Assembly (NCBI GenBank): GCA_020636435.1
Contig: JACJXX010000002.1
Span: forward strand, 558,001-622,000
From: Lewinellaceae bacterium
GTDB taxonomy: Bacteria > Bacteroidota > Bacteroidia > Chitinophagales > Saprospiraceae
DNA: 64,000 nucleotides
Direction: 5' to 3'
The notes under the pieces are model-generated. The model was not told the DNA's origin. It made no database searches and worked only from the letters and a program-made list of their open reading frames with translations. Below, in pieces: positions 1 through 6,739 of this stretch (its first letter is position 1; each line of letters starts with the position of its first letter). The position numbers were made by a program, and so were the translations under genes.

Positions 1-1
1 T

Positions 2-172
2 GTCGTAAAAGCATTGGCTTCAAAATGGAAGGGGCTTACCCGAAAGGAAATTGTTGCTGCAACCGGCTTGAGTAATTCAGGAAGCCTTACCAGGATATTG
101 GAAGAATTAGAAAAATCCTCATTTATTCAAACCTATTACCCTTTGGGCAAAAAGAAAAAGGGAAGCCTTTAG
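2..172 (+). pseudogene. C-terminal winged-helix piece of an AAA-type ATPase, cut by the window edge
   Basis: The reading frame is open from base 2 and ends at a TAG at 170-172. The 56 residues read as a winged-helix segment (around LTRKEIVAATGLSNSG, then TRILEELEKSSFIQTYYPLG and a run of lysines). This resembles the region after the ATPase core in archaeal-type/ATPase_2 proteins common in Bacteroidota. In that family the chain normally continues well past the lysine run, so the stop looks premature. No start is visible because the gene enters from the left. Whether the upstream ATPase domain is intact cannot be seen. Confidence 0.5.
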
Positions 173-179
173 CTTATAA

Positions 180-344
180 AAGAACGTTGAGGGAAAGAGC
201 AAGTATTTTCTCAGCCATCACAAAATCCCGCAAATCAATATTTATGGCCCTGGTTACAACTTATGGCTTGCCAATCAGAATGCCCATATAGATGTTATAC
301 AAAATGCAATAACCCTTGAAGAATTGTTTAAACCTGCTTTATAG
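180..344 (+). pseudogene. Decayed coding remnant, family not recognised
   Basis: A second frame just after the stop at 172 is open for 54 codons and ends at TAG 342-344. It has a protein-like composition (for example PQINIYGPGYNLWLANQN, then IDVIQNAITLEELFKPAL) but no start codon of its own. It may be the frame-shifted tail of the preceding gene or of a neighbouring gene fused by deletion. The base composition is AT-richer than the MFS gene that follows, as expected for decayed accessory DNA. Confidence 0.3.
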
Positions 345-395
345 AGTCAGTATGGTTTGTCATATAGCTGGTTTGCGTTTAACAACCTGAAGTAA

Positions 396-1592
396 ATGGT
401 ACAACTGGGCCTACGGCAAAACTGGCGGCAATTCACCCTACTGGTTATCATCAACGCCTTCGTTGGCGGCATGGTGGGCCTGGAGCGCACCATCCTGCCC
501 GAGATCGCCGAGGCCGATTTCGGCATGGCCGCCAAAACGGCCATTCTTTCCTTCATTGTGGTTTTCGGCATCTCGAAGGCCATTGCCAACTACTACACCG
601 GGGCGCTGGCCGACAAAGTTGGCCGCAAAAACCTGCTCACGCTGGGCTGGCTAATCAGCCTGCCCGTGCCCCTCCTGCTCATCTACGCCCCGGCCTGGAG
701 CTGGGTTATTTTCGCCAACATCCTGCTCGGCATTCACCAGGGGCTGTGCTGGTCGAGCACGGTGGTGATGAAGATCGACCTGGTGGGCGAGAAAAACCGA
801 GGCCTGGCCATGGGGCTGAACGAATCGGCGGGCTACCTGGCGGTGGGAATAGTGGCCTTTCTAACTGGTTGGATAGCGGCGGAATACGGCCCCCGCCCCT
901 ACCCTTTCTACCTGGGCATCGGCTTTGCGATTATTGGCCTGCTGAGCAGTTGGTTTCTGGTAAAGGATACGGAGCATCATGTAGCCCTGGAAACGGCTCA
1001 AAGCAGTAGTCCCCCGCTGCAAAATGTGTTCTGGGCAACTACCTGGAAGGACAATAACCTGGGGGCCATTACCCAGGCCGGGCTGGCCAACAACCTCAAC
1101 GACGGCATGGTGTGGGGCGTGTTGCCCATCCTGTTGGCCTCCAAGCATTTCGGGCTGGATGAGATCGGCAAGGTCGTCGCCCTCTACCCCATCGTCTGGG
1201 GGCTGGGGCAACTGCTGGCCGGCAAACTGGCCGACCACCTCAACAAGAAGAAGATGTTGTTTTGGGGGATGTTGCTACAGGGGCTGGCCTTACTACTAAT
1301 GGCCTACGCAAGCACCTTTGCCCAATTCGCCATCCTCTCCATCCTTCTCGGCATGGGCACGGCCATCGTCTACCCTACTTTCCTGGCCGCCATCGCCGAT
1401 TATGCTCCCCCGCAGCAGCGGGCGGAAAGCATCGGGGTGTTCCGCCTGTGGCGCGACCTGGGCTACGCCGTCGGCGCCCTGCTTGCCGGCGTGGTGGCGG
1501 ATGCGCTGGGGATCGGCTGGGCGGTGGGGGTGATTGGAATACTGACGATCGTTTCGGCGGGGGTTATTCAGGTTAGAATGGAGGGGAGGTGA
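396..1592 (+). CDS. MFS transporter
   Basis: This is a 398-residue integral membrane protein of the major facilitator superfamily, predicted to act in the inner membrane as a secondary transporter. Residues 69-80 (GALADKVGRKNL) match MFS motif A between helices 2 and 3. A weaker copy (GKLADHLNKKKML) sits at the equivalent loop of the second half, as expected for the two six-helix halves. About twelve hydrophobic stretches are present and the length is normal. The ATG at 396 is the first in frame and has no Shine-Dalgarno, which is usual for Bacteroidota. The substrate cannot be read from the sequence. The gene stands alone, with decayed DNA upstream and a promoter for the next gene downstream. 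Confidence 0.85.
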   Translation: MVQLGLRQNWRQFTLLVIINAFVGGMVGLERTILPEIAEADFGMAAKTAILSFIVVFGISKAIANYYTGALADKVGRKNLLTLGWLISLPVPLLLIYAPAWSWVIFANILLGIHQGLCWSSTVVMKIDLVGEKNRGLAMGLNESAGYLAVGIVAFLTGWIAAEYGPRPYPFYLGIGFAIIGLLSSWFLVKDTEHHVALETAQSSSPPLQNVFWATTWKDNNLGAITQAGLANNLNDGMVWGVLPILLASKHFGLDEIGKVVALYPIVWGLGQLLAGKLADHLNKKKMLFWGMLLQGLALLLMAYASTFAQFAILSILLGMGTAIVYPTFLAAIADYAPPQQRAESIGVFRLWRDLGYAVGALLAGVVADALGIGWAVGVIGILTIVSAGVIQVRMEGR

Positions 1593-1691
1593 TGGTGGAG
1601 TTGAGTTCGATGATGGTTTCCATGCTTATGCTTTTCTAATCAGCCCAAGATAAAAAATTCCGGAAAATTTCATTTAATGTCCACACAATCA

Positions 1692-1722
1692 TTGTTTAAA
1701 CATCAAATATTTGTTATCTTTG
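1692..1722 (+). promoter_or_regulatory. Bacteroidota-type promoter for the pirin gene
   Basis: TTG at 1692-1694 is followed after 20 nt by TATCTTTG at 1715-1722, matching the Bacteroidota -33/-7 consensus (TTG, 19-21 nt, TAnnTTTG). Transcription would start near 1729, giving a leader of about 175 nt that contains the hairpin repeat at 1779-1839. Confidence 0.65.
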
Positions 1723-1778
1723 TTTCGTCAACTCCGTCGAATTGGTATTCATAAAATAAACAGGGGATTCATTTAAAT

Positions 1779-1839
1779 CGTGATAGCCGACAGGCGAGCG
1801 ACAACGCAGAACATGACGGAGTCGCCAGCCGGCATCACG
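1779..1839. repeat. REP-like hairpin, copy 1, in the pirin leader
   Basis: The segment begins CGTGAT and ends ATCACG, with a nested imperfect inverted repeat (GCCGACAGGCGAGC against GAGTCGCCAGCCGGC). The same sequence recurs at 48949-49066. It would lie in the 5' leader of the pirin mRNA if the promoter at 1692 is used. Confidence 0.6.
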
Positions 1840-1905
1840 GCCCCTTATTAATTCATGAAACTCAATTCGACGGTTATTTCTACAAACATTAAAAACTTGC
1901 CAGCC

Positions 1906-2784
1906 ATGGACCGCAAGAACTTTCTGAAGAAAGCAGCCCTGAGTGCGGCTGCAGCTATGACCGGAAGTTCCATCCTCAAGGCCAACAGCCGCCAGGGAAA
2001 AAGTACCTACGACAAGCTCATGCACCAGGTGGGCTTCAATCATTTACCTAATAAAGAAATCAAGAGCATGAAAACGGTATTGCACAAGGCCAGTACAAGG
2101 GGCCACGCTGACCACGGGTGGTTGAACTCGCACCACTCTTTCAGTTTTGCCAACTATTACAACCCCGAAAGAATGAATTTTGGGGTACTGAGGGTATTGA
2201 ACGACGACGTGGTGGCCCCCGGCAGAGGGTTTGGCACCCACCCCCACGACAATATGGAGATCATCTCCATCCCGCTGGAAGGCAGCCTCGAACACAAAGA
2301 CAGCATGGGCAACGTGGCGGTTATCAAACAGGGCGACGTGCAGGTGATGAGCGCCGGGACTGGCATTCGCCACAGCGAATACAACAAAAGCGCCGGCCAG
2401 GAAGTGAGGTTTTTGCAGATCTGGCTGTTCCCCAACCAAAAGAACGTCGCCCCCCGATACGACCAGATCACGCTCCAAGAGCAACAACTCAAAAACCAGT
2501 TCTATCAAATCTTATCTCCCAATCCCAACGACGAGGGGGTTTGGATTCATCAGAATGCCTGGTTTCATCTGGGAGAGCTGGAAAAGGGCCGCGAGGCAAC
2601 CTATGCCATCAAGGCCAGCGGCAACGGGTTGTACGCCTTCGTCATCAAGGGAGACGTCACCATTGCCGGGCAAAGCCTCAACTCCAGGGACGGTTTCGGC
2701 ATCTGGGATACGGAAAAGGTGACGATCCAGGCCGACAGCGACGCTAAGGTTTTGTTGATGGATTTGCCGATGGGGATGGAGTGA
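1906..2784 (+). CDS. Pirin family protein with an N-terminal secretion-like signal
   Basis: A bicupin of the pirin/YhhW family (292 residues from ATG 1906). Family members bind one metal, and some oxidise quercetin. The metal site is intact: H112 and H114 in GTHPHDNMEI, and H156 and E158 in GTGIRHSEYN. Core pirin homology starts near residue 55 (MKTVLHKASTRGHADHGWLN). The first about 28 residues (MDRKNFLKKAALSAAAAM...) look like a Tat-type signal in which the twin arginine is R-K. An earlier ATG at 1855 would only add a non-signal extension, so 1906 is preferred. Most pirins are cytosolic, so the exported form is unusual. A promoter lies at 1692-1722. Confidence 0.85.
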   Translation: MDRKNFLKKAALSAAAAMTGSSILKANSRQGKSTYDKLMHQVGFNHLPNKEIKSMKTVLHKASTRGHADHGWLNSHHSFSFANYYNPERMNFGVLRVLNDDVVAPGRGFGTHPHDNMEIISIPLEGSLEHKDSMGNVAVIKQGDVQVMSAGTGIRHSEYNKSAGQEVRFLQIWLFPNQKNVAPRYDQITLQEQQLKNQFYQILSPNPNDEGVWIHQNAWFHLGELEKGREATYAIKASGNGLYAFVIKGDVTIAGQSLNSRDGFGIWDTEKVTIQADSDAKVLLMDLPMGME

Positions 2785-2900
2785 TTTTTTTCGTTAGCAA
2801 GGAGTCAAAACAACAAATGACTTAATGTTCAACATGCCTGGCAAACCCGGCCGCGTTGGAACCGACCATCAACTTTTCATAAGGTATCCTTGCTTGTTAA

Positions 2901-4037
2901 TGGATTTCTTTCACACCGGAGGGCGGAGAGGTCAAGTTGGAAGCGACCGTAGGGAGTCCCGTACCGACGAAGGAGGTCGGGATCGGAAATGGGAAGCTGG
3001 AAATGGCAAGCCGGAAGCCGGAAGGCTTAACGCAATGGTTGCAAATTGCCGTCGCCGACACCGGCCGGGGTATTCCGGCAAGCCAACTGGATAAAATCTT
3101 TAACCGGTTCTACCAGATTGATGGTTCGGCCACCCGTCATGGGGAAGGTACCGGCATCGGATTGACGCTGACCAAAGAACTGGTGAAACTCCTGAGCGGA
3201 GCAATCAGCGTAGAAAGCGAAATCGGAGAAGGGACGATATTTACAGTAATGTTGCCCATCACCCGCGATGCAGAGGCCTTGGATGCAAAGCGCAGCGATA
3301 GCTCAGCTGGAGCTCCCGTAGATACAATAGGTGCTATAGGTCGAACCACAGCATCCACAGCATCCACAGCCCCAACATACGCCGGGATGCCGCTCCGCTC
3401 CACATCCATAGCATCCATACCCCTCCCCCTTCTATTAATCATCGAAGACAATGCCGATGTCGTGTATTACCTTTCCACGATTCTGCAGGGCCATTACCAC
3501 CTCCTCACCGCCCCTAACGGGAAAGCCGGCCTGAGCCTGGCGCAGCAGGAAATCCCCGACATTATCGTCTGCGACGTGATGATGCCGGAAATGGACGGCT
3601 ACGAAACCTGCCGCAGGCTGAAAGGCAACCTGCCTACCAGCCACATCCCGGTCATACTGCTTACCGCTAAGGCCAACTTCGACTCCCGTCTGGAGGGCCT
3701 GGAGCGGGGCGCGGACGCCTACCTGGCCAAGCCTTTCGAAGAAAGAGAGCTGAAGGCCACCCTGAAAAAGCTGCTCGAAAACCGGGAGCGGCTGCGGCAG
3801 TTCTATACTTCCGGCGATTTCATCAACCGGAGAGGGGCCTCGCCTGCCGGAGCCGTTTTGCCTCCGACTGCCGACCACGAATTCCTCCAGCAATTCCTGG
3901 CCATCGTCGAGGCCAACCTCAGCAAACCGGGCTTTACCGCCGAACAGCTCAGCGAACTCCTGTTCATGAGCTACTCCACCTGCCTGCGCAAGGTCAAGGC
4001 GGCCACCGGCAAAATTCCGTGTGTTGATTGCCGATAA
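2901..4037 (+). pseudogene. Decayed hybrid two-component sensor/AraC regulator (HTCS)
   Basis: This is a remnant of a gene like the intact one at 37076-40462. The open frame starts after a stop at 2898 with the end of the kinase N-box (FTPEGGEVKLEA). It continues through the ATP-binding G boxes (DTGRGIP, GEGTGIGL), a linker, a full receiver domain (IIEDNADVVYYL, VCDVMMPEMDGYE, LLTAKA, YLAKPF) and the first half of an AraC DNA-binding domain. The AraC domain stops abruptly at ATGKIPCVDCR. The TPR, membrane and phospho-histidine parts are missing upstream and the recognition helix is missing downstream. The kinase linker is expanded by repeat-derived sequence (about 3340-3430, ASTASTAPTYAGMPLRS). 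The 3' break abuts the truncated gene at 4040-4501. Confidence 0.75.
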
Positions 4038-4039
4038 AC

Positions 4040-4501
4040 TCAGAATTGGTTATCGATCTCGGCCTCATTGCTTATTCCGGCATTGATCAGCAATACGGTC
4101 CAGGCATTATCGCCCCGATTCGCCTGAAAATCGTTTTCCACATCGTCCCCGTTCAAATCGCCGGAAAGGATGGTGGGAAAATCAACGGGGTCTTCCCTAT
4201 CCTCCAGGCTGTTTTCCGTACCGGCAAAGCCGCCATACAGTTTCAGGTTTTTGTCCAAAACGAAGCTGGCGCTGCGGCTGCCGCCAAGGGCAGCGGGCAG
4301 GCAGATCCCTTCCGCTACCCAAATCTCGCCGGCGGCGGCGGCGGCAGCGAGGGCGTCCTGCAAGCTGGTAAAGGCGTCCTCCCAGGTGGCGCCGGTATTG
4401 GCGCCGCCGGCATCGTCATTGACGTAGATGGGCTGGGCATGGGCCGTTATGGCGTTAAGCCCGAGCAGAATGAAAATGGGCAGTAAATGTTGAAATTTCA
4501 T
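4040..4501 (-). pseudogene. 5' fragment of a secreted beta-helix protein
   Basis: 153 residues from a good ATG (4501) with a signal peptide ending near AHA. The sequence parallels the first about 150 residues of the 780-residue protein at 6740-9082 (shared pieces: QPIYVNDDAGGANTG, KLYGGFAGTE, LSGDLNGDDV). The reading ends at ISNEAEIDNQF, where the parallel beta-helix should continue. The truncation point coincides, within about 10 bp, with the break of the sensor pseudogene on the other strand, so one deletion or rearrangement probably created both ends. No T9SS sorting domain remains, so it is unlikely to make a functional secreted protein. Confidence 0.7.
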
Positions 4502-4656
4502 AATTGTAGGGTTTAGAAATTACTGGTGTTATGCTGACCTGGATGGCGATGACGTCCTGGATGGAGCTACGCCACCCAGAGCCAGTATAAAAAGCGTATG
4601 AAGATCCGCGATGATTAGGCCATAAATATGCAGGCGGGAAGGGGTAGCGCGCTGTC

Positions 4657-4691
4657 ACAAATCTTCCAAACGGTGGTACAAATCTTCCAAA
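4657..4691 (-). promoter_or_regulatory. 21-bp-phased direct repeat upstream of the beta-helix fragment
   Basis: ACAAATCTTCCAAA occurs identically at 4657-4670 and 4678-4691, exactly 21 bp apart, which is two helical turns. The spacing is the one used by tandem AraC-type half-sites. A related sequence (ACAAATCGTTCAAA, 9320-9333) lies upstream of the full-length paralogue. On the minus strand a -7-like TATTTATG (4628-4621) lies between the repeats and the start at 4501. The disabled sensor/AraC gene beside it is a candidate former regulator. Confidence 0.55.
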
Positions 4692-5042
4692 ATGGAGTAA
4701 ATTGACAAAATGGAGCAATAAACCAGCGAAGTAAAGTATCCAGGAGGATGCTCCGGAAGCCCTCCCAAATGAGTGAGTGAGTAAATGGAGGGATGAAGGA
4801 CTGAATTAGAGTATGATTAAATAATTTCAATAGGTAATTAAGTTGGCCTTTTCTTTTTCGTTGATGACTATCCGCCAGAAATTGGCCATTTGCAACTGGG
4901 CAGTGAAGATGAAGAGCAGGGCCAGCCTCATCGCACAGTCGAAGTATCTGACAACTCTTAGGGGCCGAAATCCACCGACTGTCAGATCAAGTCTTGTCTA
5001 TTACATTTCAGGTTTGGAATGGGAACCAGATAAAAAAGAGCA
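4692..5042. other. Gene-free stretch
   Basis: I see no gene, promoter or repeat I can support here. Short low-complexity tracts of the kind 'gagtgagtgagtaaatgg' occur at 4770-4800. Confidence 0.4.
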
Positions 5043-5513
5043 TCACTTTTTCTTGTTCTTCTTTTCCCTAATCTTCCTCAATTGTTCTGCATCCGCTAAA
5101 TCTTGTAATCTGGCTGCCGTTTCTTTGGCCTCGATGAGGTCGTTGATGTTTAAAAAGTTGATGTTGACTTCATCAAGAATAGCTTCTTGCCGTTGATCGA
5201 AACTTTTCTCAAAATCCAGGCCATCTACTTCCAGCAATAAGTCAATTCGATAGGGTTCATATCCAAGCTGGATAATGGTATCCGAAGCGGAAAAGTCAGT
5301 AACATCAAGTTGTAGCGACTCCATGCCAAAAGCATTGATGGCACTGATCAACTTTTCGAGGTTGGGCCTATCCATCCAAATCCATAAGTCGATGTCTTTA
5401 GTATATCTTGGGTATCCATGAAAATTTACCGCATACCCGCCAATTACCAAATATTTAACTTTGTGCTCGTTTAGTAATTGTAAGAATTCTTTGAAATCTC
5501 TGTTGATCTCCAT
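5043..5513 (-). CDS. Nucleotidyltransferase (DUF6036-like), putative toxin
   Basis: A 156-residue protein of the Pol-beta-type nucleotidyltransferase superfamily. It has the expected GG...D-x-D core: GGYAVNFHG at residues 25-33 followed by D40 and D42 (YTKDIDLW), and a third acidic residue near D91 (YRIDLLLEVDG). The C-terminus is lysine-rich. Its start lies inside the preceding small gene (59-bp overlap, 5455-5513), an arrangement typical of toxin-antitoxin operons in which the transferase is the toxin. The tight overlap suggests translational coupling. The target, probably a tRNA or protein by family analogy, is inferred. Confidence 0.7.
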   Translation of the reverse strand: MEINRDFKEFLQLLNEHKVKYLVIGGYAVNFHGYPRYTKDIDLWIWMDRPNLEKLISAINAFGMESLQLDVTDFSASDTIIQLGYEPYRIDLLLEVDGLDFEKSFDQRQEAILDEVNINFLNINDLIEAKETAARLQDLADAEQLRKIREKKNKKK

Positions 5514-5652
5514 AAAAGCGTTTAATTACCTCTTCACGTATTCTTTCCAATTCTTTCATACGTTCCTGATAACTAAGAGTAGCCCAGTAAAGAACGTTAG
5601 AGTCATCGTGCCCCTTTTTAACAAATCTGATCCTGCGCATTGAGGTATCCAT
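5455..5652 (-). CDS. Small protein, putative antitoxin partner of the nucleotidyltransferase
   Basis: A 65-residue charged protein (MDTSMRRIRFVKKG..., then YWATLSYQERMKELERIREEV and a basic tail with FYGDQQRFQRIL). Short proteins with a YW...(S/T)..ER..xLE pattern are repeatedly found directly upstream of DUF6036-type nucleotidyltransferases and are taken as their antitoxins. The gene overlaps the transferase start by 59 bp and is first in the two-gene unit. The role is inferred from position and size. No DNA-binding motif is obvious. Confidence 0.55.
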   Translation of the reverse strand: MDTSMRRIRFVKKGHDDSNVLYWATLSYQERMKELERIREEVIKRFYGDQQRFQRILTITKRAQS

Positions 5653-5760
5653 TTCATAAGGTGTATTATTCTTCCAAGATACAATTTCCCATGTTAAAAT
5701 CCATGGTTTATCAACTGTTTAGGCTCAACAACTTTAGACTTTTCAACGTTGGTATTTATC

Positions 5761-5885
5761 GGCTACCCGTCTAACGTTGGACAATAGCTGCCGGGGTTGT
5801 GTACGGTGTACGGGCCCAACGGTGGCGCGGGGTTGTGTACGGTGTACGAAGCACCACCTAGCTGTCCAACCTTAGAACGGTAGCC
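5761..5885. mobile_element. 125-bp MITE, family M copy A, 8-bp target duplication
   Basis: Imperfect 23-bp terminal inverted repeats lie at 5761-5783 and 5863-5885 (outer part GGCTACC / GGTAGCC). They are flanked by a perfect 8-bp duplication, TATTTATC, at 5753-5760 and 5886-5893. The inside contains two direct copies of GTTGTGTACGGTGTACG. Copies B and C lie at 53652-53776 and 53785-53926. There is no coding capacity, so it must be moved by a transposase elsewhere. The insertion supplies the last base of the stop codon of the YdeI-like gene. Confidence 0.85.
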
Positions 5886-6469
5886 TATTTATCATTCAAA
5901 CCCTTGCCAACCAGAATCATAGGGATGATCTTTTCCAGGCGCGAGGCTTTCGTCTCCGCCCGTTTCGCCTCGCTGATGTACCCGGCATAGTCCCGTTTCC
6001 TGCCGTGGGACAACTGGCTGAAGCTTTCGGCCAATTCGGGTTGGCTGTCCAGCGCCTGTTTCAGCTCAGGAGGGATGGCCAGCGGCTTTCTCCGGGGCGG
6101 TTTGATCTCCCTGCCCTCCTTTTGGTTCCGGATGGCCTCCGCCAGATAGTCCCTCACCAACTGCTCGTCTACTTCTTCGGCAGAAGAGAAGCGCAACTGG
6201 CGCATGGCCTGGGTCTTGCCTTCCTGGGCGTTCACCAGCCTTTGTTGTTGATCCTTCAGCAGGGCGCCCTGGAAAAACCAGATGCCGAAGTGGGACTGGA
6301 AGGCGCCCAGCCCGGCGACGTTCTTGCCGTCGAGCATATAGACCGGAAAGCTCCACTTGATTGTTTCTTCCAGCCCGGTAGAAAGCAGGAGGGATCGGAG
6401 CCGGCTCAACGGTTCTTTCCATTGTTCCTGGCTTTGGATGTAAGCTTCAACAGTTTTGGGCTTTTTCAT
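5885..6469 (-). CDS. YdeI/OmpD-associated family protein (DUF1801-type)
   Basis: A 194-residue cytosolic protein. The N-terminal half carries the DUF1801/YdhG-like core (YIQSQEQWKEPLSRLRSLL, IKWSFPVYMLDGKNVAGLGAF, HFGIWFFQGALL). The C-terminal half has the proline-rich link and helical OmdA-like part (PPELKQAL, KRDYAGYISEAKRAETKASRLEKIIPMI). Its biochemical role is not established. The stop codon is formed by the last base of the MITE at 5761-5885. Joining the target duplications restores a frame that would add about three residues (YQR) before a TGA, so the insertion trimmed the tail only slightly. A possible -7 element (TATGTTTG, minus strand, 6547-6540) lies upstream. Confidence 0.75.
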   Translation of the reverse strand: MKKPKTVEAYIQSQEQWKEPLSRLRSLLLSTGLEETIKWSFPVYMLDGKNVAGLGAFQSHFGIWFFQGALLKDQQQRLVNAQEGKTQAMRQLRFSSAEEVDEQLVRDYLAEAIRNQKEGREIKPPRRKPLAIPPELKQALDSQPELAESFSQLSHGRKRDYAGYISEAKRAETKASRLEKIIPMILVGKGLNDK

Positions 6470-6539
6470 TGGTTAGGGTTTGGTCAGCTGATCTGGGTTG
6501 CCGGGATAAAAATACAAAATGTTTCCATTTAAAAAAAAG

Positions 6540-6547
6540 CAAACATA
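6540..6547 (-). promoter_or_regulatory. Possible -7 element of the YdeI-like gene
   Basis: Read on the minus strand this is TATGTTTG, matching TAnnTTTG, 71 bp before the start codon. No TTG at the usual 20-nt distance was found, so the promoter is tentative. Confidence 0.35.
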
Positions 6548-6583
6548 AAGTTTTTCAAAAAGCCGGAGCTCGTCTGGTAAAAA

Positions 6584-6614
6584 GTCAGCAGACAACAGAA
6601 AGTTGTCAGCTGAC
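6584..6614. repeat. 31-bp palindromic repeat K, copy 1
   Basis: GTCAGCAGACAAC and GTTGTCAGCTGAC form an inverted repeat around a 5-base loop. The same 31-bp palindrome occurs inverted at 48911-48941. Confidence 0.6.
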
Positions 6615-6739
6615 AGCGGAGCGGCCTTTCTGGAAAGCCAAAGCGGGAATTGTCGGGCAGGCTTATTAGGGCAAAGGCCTTCACGCTAAAACATTGATGT
6701 CGAACTTATTTTTTAAATGTTACTTGGCATGAAAAAAAC

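Noticed and set aside
4843..5196. A 117-codon plus-strand frame
   Set aside because: It overlaps the nucleotidyltransferase on the other strand, and the non-overlapping part (IRQKLAICNWAVK) matches nothing I can recognise.
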